Shown piece by piece: positions 35,690 through 45,281 of a stretch of DNA of 64,000 bases. The translations under genes were made by a program, and so were the position numbers. Every line of letters starts with the position of its first letter. The first letter of the stretch is position 1. Below the pieces are notes generated by a model. That model was not told where the DNA came from, ran no database searches, and saw only the letters and a list, made by a program, of their open reading frames with translations. This DNA comes from Streptomyces sp. NRRL F-5123 (lineage in GTDB: Bacteria; Actinomycetota; Actinomycetes; Streptomycetales; Streptomycetaceae), in the NCBI RefSeq assembly GCF_000721495.1, contig NZ_JOHY01000003.1:244279-308278 (forward strand), given 5' to 3'.

Positions 35690-36892
35690 TCACAGTCGCG
35701 GATCGGTCACCTCGTAGCGTCGCACATAGGCGGCGAGGAAGCCCTGCAATGTGGCGGTCGCGGGGATGGCGATGAGCGCGCCCACCGCGCCGAGCAGGGC
35801 CGTTCCCGCGACGACGGAGCCGAAGGCGACCGCCGGGTGGATGTCCACGGTCCGGGCGGTGATGCGCGGCTGGAGCAGGTAGTTCTCGAACTGCTGGTAG
35901 ACCACGACGAAGCAGAACACCCACAGGGCGTCCCAGGGGTCCTCGGCGAACGCGATCAGGACCGGCAGGGCGCCCGCGAGATAGGTGCCGACAGTAGGGA
36001 TGAACTGCGAGACGAGGCCGACCCACACCCCGAGCGCGGGCGCGTAGGGCACGCCGAGGATCTGCAGCAGGACGTAGTGCGCGATCCCGGAGATCACGGC
36101 CATCAGCGCGCGGGAGTACAGGTAGCCGCCGGTCTTGGCGACCGCGATGTCCCATGCGCGCAGCACCTCGGACTGGCGGGCCGGCGGCAGCACGGAGCAC
36201 AGCGCCCGCCGCAGCCGCGGGCCGTCGGCGGCGAAGTAGAAGGTGAACAGCAGCACGGTGAAGAGCTGGAACACCGTGCCGACGACAGTGGCCGACAGAC
36301 CCCACACGCTGCTCGCCCCGTTCGCGAGATAGGTGCGCACCCAGTCGGAGTGCAGGAAGTTCTCCCGCAGCCTTCCGGTCTCGAGGTGGGAGTGGAAGGT
36401 CCGGTTGATCCAGCCCACGACGTCGTCCACGTACTGCGGCAGGTTGCGGACGATGGTGCCGATCTGGTCGACCAGCAGCGACCCCAGGGCGATCAGGAAG
36501 CCCGCGGAGGCGGCCAGGACCAGGAGCATGACCAGGCCGGTGGCAAGGCCGCGGCGCATTCCCCGGGTGGCCATCCAGTCCACCGCCGGCTCGATGGCCA
36601 CCGCACAGAAGAACGAGATCAGGACGTTGACCAGAAGCCCGACGAGCCGGCCGAAGACCCAGTGCGCGAACTGGTAGCAGGCGAGGAGGGCAAGGGCGAG
36701 CAGCAGCGCGCGGGGCAGCCAGCGGGGCATCCGCGCGCGGGGGCCTGGCCTGCCGCGGAAAGGAGGGCCGGGAGGGCCGGTCCCGTCGGCCGGCGGCGAG
36801 GCAGGAGGCGTGGCCGGGTCGGGGGTCTCACCGGTTTCTGCCACGCGCCAAGTCTCGCCGCGCGCGCCTCGAAAGTCCTGATATCGGGTCAT
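35690..36892 (-). CDS. AI-2E family transporter (membrane protein)
   Basis: The 400-residue protein has a Pro/Gly-rich N-terminus (about 1-55), then about seven to eight membrane segments, with family motifs AIEPAVDWMATRGMRRGLAT, the central periplasmic-type loop (about residues 145-200), GLVSQFIPTVGTYLAGALP and YQQFENYLLQPRI. AI-2E transporters are thought to export small molecules or ions; the substrate is unknown. The start is ATG 36892; GTG at residue 17 is an alternative. It is upstream of recA on the same strand, 228 nt away. Confidence 0.9.
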   Translation of the reverse strand: MTRYQDFRGARGETWRVAETGETPDPATPPASPPADGTGPPGPPFRGRPGPRARMPRWLPRALLLALALLACYQFAHWVFGRLVGLLVNVLISFFCAVAIEPAVDWMATRGMRRGLATGLVMLLVLAASAGFLIALGSLLVDQIGTIVRNLPQYVDDVVGWINRTFHSHLETGRLRENFLHSDWVRTYLANGASSVWGLSATVVGTVFQLFTVLLFTFYFAADGPRLRRALCSVLPPARQSEVLRAWDIAVAKTGGYLYSRALMAVISGIAHYVLLQILGVPYAPALGVWVGLVSQFIPTVGTYLAGALPVLIAFAEDPWDALWVFCFVVVYQQFENYLLQPRITARTVDIHPAVAFGSVVAGTALLGAVGALIAIPATATLQGFLAAYVRRYEVTDPRL

Positions 36893-36973
36893 TCGGCGCA
36901 GCAGCCGGGGAGCGGCGTGGCCGCCGCCGGACGAGCGGCCGCCACAGGCCTCCGGGCCCGCGGCGGCCCGCGG

Positions 36974-37168
36974 TCAGCGCCGGGCGGCGGGGACGTCCAT
37001 CGCGGCGCACACCGCGCGCCACACGTCCTTGGCCTCCCAGCCGTCCTCCAACGCCTGGACCACGGTCCGGCCGCCCAGCTCCGACATCACGTGGTCGCGC
37101 GCGAAGGAGTCGGCGTAGGTCTCACCGAAGTGGGCGCGCATTCGTTCCCAGAAAATCGTCAGCCGCAT
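36974..37168 (-). CDS. DUF3046 domain protein
   Basis: The 64-residue protein has MRLTIFWERMRAHFGETYAD and QALEDGWEAKDVWRAVCAAM, a compact helical actinobacterial family of unknown role that is usually found near recA-recX and the AI-2E gene. No catalytic motif. Confidence 0.85.
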   Translation of the reverse strand: MRLTIFWERMRAHFGETYADSFARDHVMSELGGRTVVQALEDGWEAKDVWRAVCAAMDVPAARR

Positions 37169-37225
37169 GGCTGCAAGTATCGCGCGCGGCCGAGTGGATC
37201 ACGCAGGCCACGCGGTCGCCCCCGC

Positions 37226-37555
37226 TCACAGCCTGCCCAGCGCGCGCAGGGCGGCGGTCACCGCCACGGCGACGCCGATCACCACAAGGAAGGGCGCTCT
37301 GAGCAGCAGGGCGGCACAGGCTGCCGCAAGGCCCGCCGCCCGCGCGTCCACGGTCAGGCGCAACTGGTCGGTGCCGAAGGTCTGCAGTGCGGTGAGCCCA
37401 GCGAGCAGCGCGATCGGCACCAGCGCAGCGAGCCGCTTGACCAGCGGGCGGTCCAGCATCCCCGCCGGTACCGACAGGCCCAGCAGTTTCACCACGTAGC
37501 AGCCGGCCGCCGTGACACCGATCGCCGCCCACACACCCGCCGCGCCGCCGGTCAC
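37226..37555 (-). CDS. azlD: AzlD family branched-chain amino acid exporter subunit
   Basis: The 109-residue protein has four hydrophobic segments, with VKLLGLSVPAGMLDRPLVKR between the first two, typical of AzlD. It pairs with AzlC to export branched-chain amino acids. Its GTG start (37555) overlaps the AzlC stop by 4 nt (GTGA), so translation is coupled. Confidence 0.9.
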   Translation of the reverse strand: MTGGAAGVWAAIGVTAAGCYVVKLLGLSVPAGMLDRPLVKRLAALVPIALLAGLTALQTFGTDQLRLTVDARAAGLAAACAALLLRAPFLVVIGVAVAVTAALRALGRL

Positions 37556-38301
37556 CGTGCCTCCCCGGGTACGGCCGGGCCGGATGCCGCTTCCCGGCCG
37601 CGCCGGCCGGCCGCCGGCACCAGTGGCGCCGCGAGTGCGGCGACCAGCACCGGCACCCCGGCCGGGAGCAGGGGCAGGCAGATCAGGGCGAGCACCACCG
37701 CCAGGCCCGCCACCGCGCGCTCGGTACGCCCCTTGAGCATGGGGGCCAGCAGCGCGAGGAAGACGGCCGGGCCGGCGGCGTCCAGCCCCCAGGCCGCCGG
37801 GTCGCCGAGCGCGGAGGCACCCAGCGCGCCGCCCAGGGTCGTCAGGTTCCACAGCGCATACAGGCTCGCGCCGGTCACGGTGAAGCCGAGCCGGGCACTC
37901 GCCCGGTCCGGCTGGGCCAGGGCGACAGCGGAGGTCTCGTCGATGACCCACTGCGCGGCGGCCGGGCGCACCGCTCTCGGCAGGCCCAGCAGCTGGGACA
38001 GGCGCAACCCGTAAAAGGCGTTGCGGGCGCCGAGGAAGAGTGCGCTCGCGGCCGCCGCGAAGGGGTTGCCGCCCGCGCCGAGGGCGCCGACCAGGGCGAA
38101 TTGCGAGGCGCCGGTGAAGACCAGAAGGGACAGGGCGCAGCTCTGCAGCAGGCTCAGTCCGGCGCCGGCCGAGGTCACGCCGAAAGCGAAGCCGGAAAGG
38201 CCCACGGCCACGCCGACGCCGAGGGCGTCGCGGACCACGCGCGTACGGGAGGGGGACAGCGGGCGTTCGGCCGCCTGGCCGGGTATCGGTGATGCGATCA
38301 C
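37552..38301 (-). CDS. azlC: AzlC family permease (branched-chain amino acid export)
   Basis: The 249-residue membrane protein has AzlC motifs SGFAFGVTSAGAGLSLLQSC, LVFTGASQFALVGALGAGG and LGARNAFYGLRLSQLLGLPR. It works with AzlD. The start is GTG 38301, 4 nt after the end of the AraC-type regulator gene, which suggests one operon regulator-azlC-azlD. Confidence 0.92.
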   Translation of the reverse strand: MIASPIPGQAAERPLSPSRTRVVRDALGVGVAVGLSGFAFGVTSAGAGLSLLQSCALSLLVFTGASQFALVGALGAGGNPFAAAASALFLGARNAFYGLRLSQLLGLPRAVRPAAAQWVIDETSAVALAQPDRASARLGFTVTGASLYALWNLTTLGGALGASALGDPAAWGLDAAGPAVFLALLAPMLKGRTERAVAGLAVVLALICLPLLPAGVPVLVAALAAPLVPAAGRRGREAASGPAVPGEAR

Positions 38302-38305
38302 CCGT

Positions 38306-39163
38306 TCAGGCTAGGAAGTGCCCGCCGCCAAGGTCTTGTACGTTCTTGCGCTCGCGCTGGTAGGCGCCCGGCGGGACGCCGACGATCCGGGTGAAGTGGC
38401 GGTTGAGGTGCGGCTGGTCGGTGAAGCCGACAGCGGCCGCGGCCGCGGCGGGCGCGACACCGGCGTCGAGCAGCCGGCGGGCGGCCCTGACCCGCTCCCC
38501 GGTCAGCCAGGCGTGCGGCGGGAGTCCGTAAGCGGATTTGAACGCCCGCAGCAGGGCGAAAGGGCTGGTGCCGAACTCGGCGGCGAGCACTTCCAGGCTC
38601 GGCGGGTCCGGGAGCCGGCTGCGCAGCAGCTCGCGGGCGCGGGCGGCTAGGGTCCGGCCCCCGTCCGCACCCCCGCGTACGGCCCCGGGCGCCGAGCCGT
38701 GCCGGGAGAGGAGTCGGGCGAGCAGCAGGCGCAGGCAGGTGTCCGCCGCGAGCGCGTTGTCGCGCTCCGCGGCGGCGTGCACGTCGGAAATCATCCGGGC
38801 GGTGCCGGGGTCGTGCAGCACGGTCGTGGTGAAGGAGGGGGTACCGCGGGGCAGGGACAGCTCCGCGGCCACCGCCGTGACGACCTGGGACGCCGGGTAG
38901 AGGACGCGGTAGGCCCAGCCCTCCTCCGCGCCCGCGTACGCGGAGTGCGGGGTCTCGGGGTTGATGAGGACGACGGCCCCGGGCCCGGCGCGCTCGGCTC
39001 CGCCGGGCAGGCCGATGCCCTCGACGCCCCTGGTGACCGCGGCGATCACGAAGCCGTCATGCGCATGCCGGGGAAAGGTGTGCCGGATGTAGCGGGCGCG
39101 CAGCAGGTCCACGCCGGGCAGCGCGGGATGCTCCCAGTGTCTGGCCTGCTCGCCTCGGGTCAC
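38306..39163 (-). CDS. AraC family transcriptional regulator
   Basis: The 285-residue regulator has an N-terminal cupin-like sensor (FPRHAHDGFVIAAVTRGVEG) and a C-terminal double HTH domain (LEVLAAEFGTSPFALLRAFK; AAAAVGFTDQPHLNRHFTRI). The start is GTG 39163; a longer frame to 39256 would overlap the divergent helicase start. It heads an operon with azlCD and presumably controls amino acid export. Confidence 0.9.
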   Translation of the reverse strand: MTRGEQARHWEHPALPGVDLLRARYIRHTFPRHAHDGFVIAAVTRGVEGIGLPGGAERAGPGAVVLINPETPHSAYAGAEEGWAYRVLYPASQVVTAVAAELSLPRGTPSFTTTVLHDPGTARMISDVHAAAERDNALAADTCLRLLLARLLSRHGSAPGAVRGGADGGRTLAARARELLRSRLPDPPSLEVLAAEFGTSPFALLRAFKSAYGLPPHAWLTGERVRAARRLLDAGVAPAAAAAAVGFTDQPHLNRHFTRIVGVPPGAYQRERKNVQDLGGGHFLA

Positions 39164-39254
39164 GAGGTCATTGTGGCGTGCTCGCGCCAGGGGTTGTCCA
39201 CAGGTCGTGCGTCGTGCTCGGCGGGGTGTCGGTGCTGCGAGGCAGGATGGTGGC

Positions 39255-42200
39255 ATGTCCGATCACCGCAGTCTCGACGCCTTCTCACCGGCCACCCGCG
39301 CGTGGTTCACCGGTGCGTTCAGCGAGCCCACCCCCGCGCAGGCCGGGGCGTGGACGGCTATCGCCGGGGGCTCCGACGTGCTGGTGGTCGCGCCCACGGG
39401 CTCCGGCAAGACGCTCGCCGCCTTCCTCGCCGCGCTGGACCGGCTCGCCGCCACTCCCCCGCCGGCCGAGGCGCGCAAGCGCTGCCGGGTGCTCTATGTC
39501 TCGCCGCTGAAGGCCCTCGCGGTGGACGTGGAACGCAACCTGCGCAGCCCGCTCGCGGGCCTGCGCCAGGAGTCGGTGCGCCTGGGGCTGCCCGAGCCCG
39601 AGGTGCGGGTGGGGATCCGCTCCGGCGACACCCCGCCGGCGGAGCGGCGCGCGCTGGCCACCAGGCCGCCGGACATTCTCATCACGACCCCGGAGTCGCT
39701 GTTCCTGATGCTCACCTCCGCGGCGCGCGAGGCGCTGAGCGGGGTGGAGACGGTGATCCTGGACGAAGTGCACGCGGTCGCGGGTACGAAACGCGGCGCT
39801 CATCTCGCCTTGTCCCTGGAGCGTCTGGACCGGCTGCTGGACCGCCCCGCCCGGCGTATCGGCCTGTCGGCCACCGTCCGCCCGGTGGACGAGATCGCCC
39901 GCTATCTGTCACCGCAGCGCAAGGTGTCGATCGTCCAGCCGGCTTCCCGCAAGGAGTTCGCCCTCTCGGTGGTGGTGCCTGTGGAGGATCTGGCGGAACT
40001 GGGCGGCTCGCCGGTCGCGGATGCCGCGGAGCACACAGGTCCGGCCGCGGGCCCTGCCGAGCGCCCGTCGATCTGGCCGCATGTGGAGGAGCGGATCGCC
40101 GACCTGGTGCAGGCCCACCGCTCGACGATCGTGTTCGCCAATTCGCGGCGGCTCGCGGAGAGGCTCTGCAACCGGCTCAACGAGATCGGCCAGGAGCGCG
40201 CCGAGGGCTCCCCGCTCCCCGAGGCCCAGTCGCCTGCCGAGATCATGGCCCAGTCGGGTGCCGCCCGCGGTGCGGCACCGGTGCTGGCCCGCGCCCACCA
40301 CGGATCGGTGTCCAAGGAGCAGCGGGCGCTGGTCGAGGAGGATCTGAAGGCGGGCAGGCTGCCGGCGGTCGTCGCCACGTCGAGCCTGGAGCTCGGCATC
40401 GACATGGGCGCGGTCGATCTGGTCGTGCAGGTGGAGTCCCCGCCGTCGGTCGCTTCCGGACTCCAGCGGGTCGGCCGTGCCGGGCATCAGGTGGGCGCGG
40501 TGTCGAAGGGCGTGGTCTTCCCGAAGTACCGCGGCGACCTGGTGCAGTCCGCCGTGGTCACCGAACGGATGCGGGCGGGGGCCATCGAATCGCTGCGGGT
40601 CCCGTCCAACCCGCTGGACGTGCTGGCCCAGCAGATCGTCGCGATGACAGCGCTGGACACCTGGGACGTCGACGAGTTGCTGGCCGTGGTCCGGCGCGCG
40701 GCACCCTTCGCCTCCCTGCCGCATTCGGCGTACGTGGCGGTCCTCGACATGCTCGCCGGCCGCTATCCGTCAGACGCCTTCGCGGAACTGCGCCCCCGGC
40801 TGGTGTGGGACCGGGTGGCGAACACGCTGACCGGCCGGCCCGGAGCGCAGCGGCTCGCGGTGACCTCCGGCGGCACGATCCCGGACCGCGGTCTGTTCGG
40901 GGTGTTCCTCGCGGGCTCCGACCCGAAGAAGGGCGGCGGAAGGGTCGGCGAGCTGGACGAGGAGATGGTCTACGAGTCCAGGGTCGGCGACGTGTTCACG
41001 CTGGGCACCACCTCCTGGCGGATCGAGGACATCACCCGGGACCGCGTCCTGGTGTCCCCGGCGCCGGGTGTGCCGGGCCGGCTGCCCTTCTGGAAGGGGG
41101 ACCAGCTCGGCCGGCCGCTCGAACTGGGCCGGGCGCTCGGTGCCTGGCTGCGCGAGGTGGGTGCGCTGGCCGAGGGCCCGGCACGTCAGCGGCTGACGGA
41201 GGCGGGCCTCGACACCTGGGCCGCGGACAACGTGCTGGCCTATCTCGCCGAGCAGCGGCAGGCCTGCGGCCACGTGCCGGACGACCGCACGATCGTGGTC
41301 GAGCGCTTCCGCGACGAGCTGGGCGACTGGCGGGTGATCGTCCACTCACCCTTCGGTGCGCAGGTCCACGCGCCGTGGGCGCTGGCGCTCGGCGCGCGAC
41401 TCCAGGAGAAGTACGGCCTGGACGCCCAGGCGATGCACGCCGACGACGGCATCGTGCTGCGGCTGCCGGACGCCGATCTGATGGGCCTGGATCTGCTGGA
41501 CGTCGCGCCGGCCCACCCGGGCGCGGAGTTCGATCCGGAGCAGTCGCCGGTGGGCGCCGCCGACGTCGTCTTCGACAAGGGCGAGGTCGAGCAGCTCGTC
41601 ACGGACCAGGTCGGCGGTTCGGCGCTGTTCGCCTCCCGGTTCCGCGAGTGTGCCGCCCGCGCCCTGCTGCTTCCGCGCCGCAGCCCCGGCAAACGGACCC
41701 CGCTGTGGCAGCAGCGGCAGCGGGCATCGCAGCTGCTGGCGGTCGCCTCGGAGTTCGGGTCCTTCCCGATCGTGCTGGAGGCGGTGCGCGAGTGCCTGCA
41801 GGACGTCTTCGACGTTCCCGGGCTCGTGGAGCTGATGGGTGACATCGAGGCGCGCCGGGTGCGGCTGGTCGAGGTCACCACCGGCGAGCCCTCGCCCTTC
41901 GCCAGGTCGCTGCTGTTCGGCTACGTTGCGCAGTTCCTCTACGAAGGGGATTCCCCGCTGGCGGAGCGGCGGGCGGCGGCGCTCTCGCTGGATTCCCGGC
42001 TGCTCGCCGAGCTGCTGGGCCAGGCCGAGCTGCGGGAGCTTCTCGACGCCGAGGTGATGGCCGAGCTGGACCGCGAACTGCAGTGGCTGACCGACGAACG
42101 GCGGATCAAGGACGCCGAGGGCGTGGCGGATCTGCTGCGGATGCTCGGCCCGCTGACCTGGCCCGAGCTTGCCGCCAGGGGCGCCGAACCTGCGTGGGCG

Positions 42201-43910
42201 CACGACCTGGAATCTGCCAGGCGCGCGATCCGGGTGCGGATCGCCGGCGCCGAGCACTGGGCGGCGGTCGAGGACGCCGGGCGGCTGCGGGACGCGCTCG
42301 GTACGGCATTGCCGGTGGGCGTGCCCGTTGCCTTCACCGAGCCGGTCAAGGATCCGCTGGGCGACCTGACGGCCCGCTACGCGCGCACGCACGGGCCCTT
42401 CACCACGGCGGAGGCGGCGGCGCGGTTCGGGCTCGGGGCGGCGGTCGCGGACGGCGTCCTGCAACGGCTGACTGCGGCAGGCCGGGTGGTGCAGGGCGAG
42501 TTCCGCCCCGGCGGCGCGGGCCAGGAGTGGTGCGACGCCGCGGTGCTGCGGCGGCTGCGGCGCAGGTCACTCGCGGCGCTGCGGCAGGAGCTGGAGCCCG
42601 TACCGCCCGCGACGCTGGGTGTCTTCCTGCCGCAGTGGCAACACGTCGGCACCCACAGCCTGCGCGGCATGGACGGTCTGGCCCGGGCGATCGAGCAGTT
42701 GCAGGGCGCGGCTGTACCGGCCTCCGCCCTGGAGAAGCTGGTCCTGCCCTCGCGCGTCACCGGCTACACCCCGGCGATGCTGGACGAACTCACGGCCTCC
42801 GGGGAGATCCTCTGGGCGGGGGCCGGAGGGCTGCCCGGCAAGGACGGCTGGATCTCCCTCTACCCGGCCGACAGCGCCCCGCTGCTGCTGCCCCCGCCGC
42901 AGCCGCTGGAAACGAGCCCCCTGCACCAGGCGGTGCTGGCGGCGCTGTCCGGCGGCTACGGGCTGTTCTTCCGGCAGATCGCCGACCATGTGCGAGCCGC
43001 GGGACTCGAAGTGACCGAGCCCGAGCTGGCCGACGCGATCTGGGAGCTGGCGTGGTCGGGCCGGCTCACCAACGACACCCTCGCCCCGCTGCGGGCGCTC
43101 CTCGGCTCCGGGCGCACGGCGGGGGCGACCGCGCACCGCGCGCCCCGGGCGGTCCCCCGCGGCAGGTACAGCTCGCTCGCCGGACGGGCCGCGCCGCGCG
43201 CCACGGCGTCGCGCAACGGCCCGCCCACGACAGCGGGGCGCTGGTCCCTCGTCCCCGCCCCCGAGCAGGATCCGACGCTGCGGGCGCACGCCCTGACACA
43301 CGCGCTGCTCGACCGGCACGGCGTCGTGACCAGGGGCGCGGTAGCAGCCGAGGGCGTGGAGGGCGGCTTCTCTGCGGCGTATCGGGTGCTGGCAGCGCTG
43401 GAGGAGACCGGGCACGCCCGGCGCGGCTACGTGGTGGAGGGTCTGGGGGCTGCGCAGTTCGCGATGGAGGGGGCGGTGGACCGGCTGCGGGCGATGAGCA
43501 CCGCGCGTGAGCGCGCGGAGGAGGGTTCCGGCCACTCCAGGACGGTGGTCCTGGCGGCGGCGGATCCGGCGAATCCGTACGGGGCCGCACTTCCCTGGCC
43601 CGAGCAGCCGCCCGGTGTCAGCCACCGGCCGGGCCGCAAAGCGGGTTCCCTGGTGGTGCTCACCGACGGAGAGCTTGCGCTCTACGTGGAGCGGGGCGGC
43701 AAGACGCTGCTGGCCTGGCCCGTGGACGAGATACGGGTACAGGCCGCGGCCGACGCCCTGGCCCTCGCGGTCCGGGAGGGAGCGCTGGGCAAGCTCACGG
43801 TGGAGCGCACCAACGGCGAGCCGGCCCTGACCTCACCGCTGGGACGGGCCTTGGAAGCGGCCGGCTTCCACGCGACGCCGCGCGGACTGCGCCTGCGGGA
43901 CAGCTCCTGA
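39255..43910 (+). CDS. lhr: Lhr-type ATP-dependent helicase
   Basis: The 1551-residue SF2 helicase has Walker A APTGSGKTLAAFLAALDRL (about 45), DEVHAVAGTKRG (about 171), HHGSVSKEQRALVEEDLKAG, and TSSLELGIDMGAVDLVVQVE followed by QRVGRAGHQ. The N-terminal core (about 1-860) is followed by a long C-terminal region typical of Lhr, whose role is incompletely known. In mycobacteria Lhr acts in DNA repair and is linked to nucleases. The start is ATG 39255. A Nei-type glycosylase gene follows 95 nt downstream. Confidence 0.95.
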   Translation: MSDHRSLDAFSPATRAWFTGAFSEPTPAQAGAWTAIAGGSDVLVVAPTGSGKTLAAFLAALDRLAATPPPAEARKRCRVLYVSPLKALAVDVERNLRSPLAGLRQESVRLGLPEPEVRVGIRSGDTPPAERRALATRPPDILITTPESLFLMLTSAAREALSGVETVILDEVHAVAGTKRGAHLALSLERLDRLLDRPARRIGLSATVRPVDEIARYLSPQRKVSIVQPASRKEFALSVVVPVEDLAELGGSPVADAAEHTGPAAGPAERPSIWPHVEERIADLVQAHRSTIVFANSRRLAERLCNRLNEIGQERAEGSPLPEAQSPAEIMAQSGAARGAAPVLARAHHGSVSKEQRALVEEDLKAGRLPAVVATSSLELGIDMGAVDLVVQVESPPSVASGLQRVGRAGHQVGAVSKGVVFPKYRGDLVQSAVVTERMRAGAIESLRVPSNPLDVLAQQIVAMTALDTWDVDELLAVVRRAAPFASLPHSAYVAVLDMLAGRYPSDAFAELRPRLVWDRVANTLTGRPGAQRLAVTSGGTIPDRGLFGVFLAGSDPKKGGGRVGELDEEMVYESRVGDVFTLGTTSWRIEDITRDRVLVSPAPGVPGRLPFWKGDQLGRPLELGRALGAWLREVGALAEGPARQRLTEAGLDTWAADNVLAYLAEQRQACGHVPDDRTIVVERFRDELGDWRVIVHSPFGAQVHAPWALALGARLQEKYGLDAQAMHADDGIVLRLPDADLMGLDLLDVAPAHPGAEFDPEQSPVGAADVVFDKGEVEQLVTDQVGGSALFASRFRECAARALLLPRRSPGKRTPLWQQRQRASQLLAVASEFGSFPIVLEAVRECLQDVFDVPGLVELMGDIEARRVRLVEVTTGEPSPFARSLLFGYVAQFLYEGDSPLAERRAAALSLDSRLLAELLGQAELRELLDAEVMAELDRELQWLTDERRIKDAEGVADLLRMLGPLTWPELAARGAEPAWAHDLESARRAIRVRIAGAEHWAAVEDAGRLRDALGTALPVGVPVAFTEPVKDPLGDLTARYARTHGPFTTAEAAARFGLGAAVADGVLQRLTAAGRVVQGEFRPGGAGQEWCDAAVLRRLRRRSLAALRQELEPVPPATLGVFLPQWQHVGTHSLRGMDGLARAIEQLQGAAVPASALEKLVLPSRVTGYTPAMLDELTASGEILWAGAGGLPGKDGWISLYPADSAPLLLPPPQPLETSPLHQAVLAALSGGYGLFFRQIADHVRAAGLEVTEPELADAIWELAWSGRLTNDTLAPLRALLGSGRTAGATAHRAPRAVPRGRYSSLAGRAAPRATASRNGPPTTAGRWSLVPAPEQDPTLRAHALTHALLDRHGVVTRGAVAAEGVEGGFSAAYRVLAALEETGHARRGYVVEGLGAAQFAMEGAVDRLRAMSTARERAEEGSGHSRTVVLAAADPANPYGAALPWPEQPPGVSHRPGRKAGSLVVLTDGELALYVERGGKTLLAWPVDEIRVQAAADALALAVREGALGKLTVERTNGEPALTSPLGRALEAAGFHATPRGLRLRDSS

Positions 43911-44005
43911 CGATCTCGTCAGGCCAGCTCGGGCCAGCTGGTCCGGCCCGCGGGGCGGGGCGGTCGGCCGGTCAGGCGGAAGGAGCGGCACGGCATCATG
44001 GAGGG

Positions 44006-44830
44006 GTGCCTGAAGGAGACACGGTCTGGCTGACCGCTCACCGGTTGCATGCCGCGCTGGCGGGTCGCCCGCTGCTGCGCACGGATCTGCGGGTGCCGCA
44101 GCTGGCCACCGTCGATCTGGCAGGGCGCCGCATCCTGGAAGTGGTGCCGCGGGGCAAGCACCTGCTGACCCGGCTGGACGGGAACGCGACGCTGCACTCA
44201 CATCTGCGGATGGACGGTGCCTGGCATCTCTATGCACCGGGCGAGCGGTGGCGGGGCGGGCCCGAGCACCAGGTGCGGGCCGTGCTGGAGACGGCCGAGC
44301 GGACGGCGGTCGGCTACCGGCTGCCGGTGCTTGCGCTGCTGGCCACCGGGGACGAGTCGCAGGTGGTGGGCCATCTGGGGCCGGATCTGCTCGGTCCGGG
44401 ATGGGATCCGGCTGAGGCGCTGCGGCGGCTGGCCGCGGAGCCGGACCGGCTGGTGGGGGAGGCACTGCTGGACCAGCGCAATCTCGCTGGCATCGGCAAC
44501 GTCTACGTCGCCGAGCTGTGCTTCCTGCGCGGGGTGACGCCGTGGACACCGTTCGGGGAGGTGCCGGCGCCGGACAAGCTGGTGGTGTTGGCGAAGCGGC
44601 TGCTGGAGGCCAACAAAGCGCGTCCCGGCCATGTGACGACCGGGGACACCCGGCGAGGCCGCACACACTGGGTCTACGACCGGGCGCACCGGCCGTGCCT
44701 GCGCTGCGGCACCACCGTGCGCGGCGGCGAGCACGGGCCCGCCGACCGGCGGCGGGTGGCGTACTGGTGCCCGCGGTGCCAGCGCGGTCCCGTGCCCGGC
44801 GACGCTCCTGGAGGCGTGCCCGGCCCGTAG
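44006..44830 (+). CDS. Fpg/Nei family DNA glycosylase (Nei2-like)
   Basis: The 274-residue DNA-repair glycosylase begins PEGDTVWLTAHRLHAA after GTG 44006. Pro2 is the catalytic nucleophile and Glu3 the general acid, so the start is fixed by this. It keeps the helix-two-turn-helix segment (DQRNLAGIGNVYVAELCFL) and the zinc finger CLRCGTT ... YWCPRC. It excises oxidised bases. The GGAGG box ends only 1 nt from the start, unusually close. The upstream neighbour is lhr. Confidence 0.93.
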   Translation: MPEGDTVWLTAHRLHAALAGRPLLRTDLRVPQLATVDLAGRRILEVVPRGKHLLTRLDGNATLHSHLRMDGAWHLYAPGERWRGGPEHQVRAVLETAERTAVGYRLPVLALLATGDESQVVGHLGPDLLGPGWDPAEALRRLAAEPDRLVGEALLDQRNLAGIGNVYVAELCFLRGVTPWTPFGEVPAPDKLVVLAKRLLEANKARPGHVTTGDTRRGRTHWVYDRAHRPCLRCGTTVRGGEHGPADRRRVAYWCPRCQRGPVPGDAPGGVPGP

Positions 44831-44860
44831 GCGCACCGCAGCCTCCCCCGGCGTCGGCGG

Positions 44861-45199
44861 TCAGGCCTGCTCACCGGCCCGGGGGCCGGCTGCCCGGGAA
44901 CGGACGGCCCTTGCGCGGCGGACGTGCGCGGGCACGGCGTGCAGCGGGATGAGGCCGAGACCCCAGCCCCCCGCAGCGACCGCGCTCGCCCAGGGCAGCG
45001 CCGACGCCGGCCCCACGGCCAGCCCCAGCACCGCCCCCCACCACAGCACCCCGCCGATCACGCCGATCACACAGCGCACCCGGCTGCCGTGCGGAAGCCC
45101 TCGGGGAGCGGGACCGCCGGGGAGGGAGCCGGGAGGGGCAGGAACCGCGGCGGCAGGCGGCGGAGCAGGGAATTCCGGGAGTGCTCGAAGCGGTCGCAT
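44861..45199 (-). CDS. Small membrane protein, unknown function
   Basis: The 112-residue protein starts MRPLRALPEFPAPPPAAAVP. It has a Pro/Ala-rich N-terminus, then two hydrophobic segments (about 42-62 and 66-84) and a basic tail. No family recognised. The start ATG 45199 has GGAGGCGG upstream. It is convergent with the glycosylase and lies after dpsC on the same strand. Confidence 0.65.
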   Translation of the reverse strand: MRPLRALPEFPAPPPAAAVPAPPGSLPGGPAPRGLPHGSRVRCVIGVIGGVLWWGAVLGLAVGPASALPWASAVAAGGWGLGLIPLHAVPAHVRRARAVRSRAAGPRAGEQA

Positions 45200-45281
45200 G
45201 GCCGCCTCCTTCCGACCCCGAGTACGCAAGCCCCCGATTCCCCGAGAACGCGATGCGCGGCCACCCACCGCGGCAGCGCGG

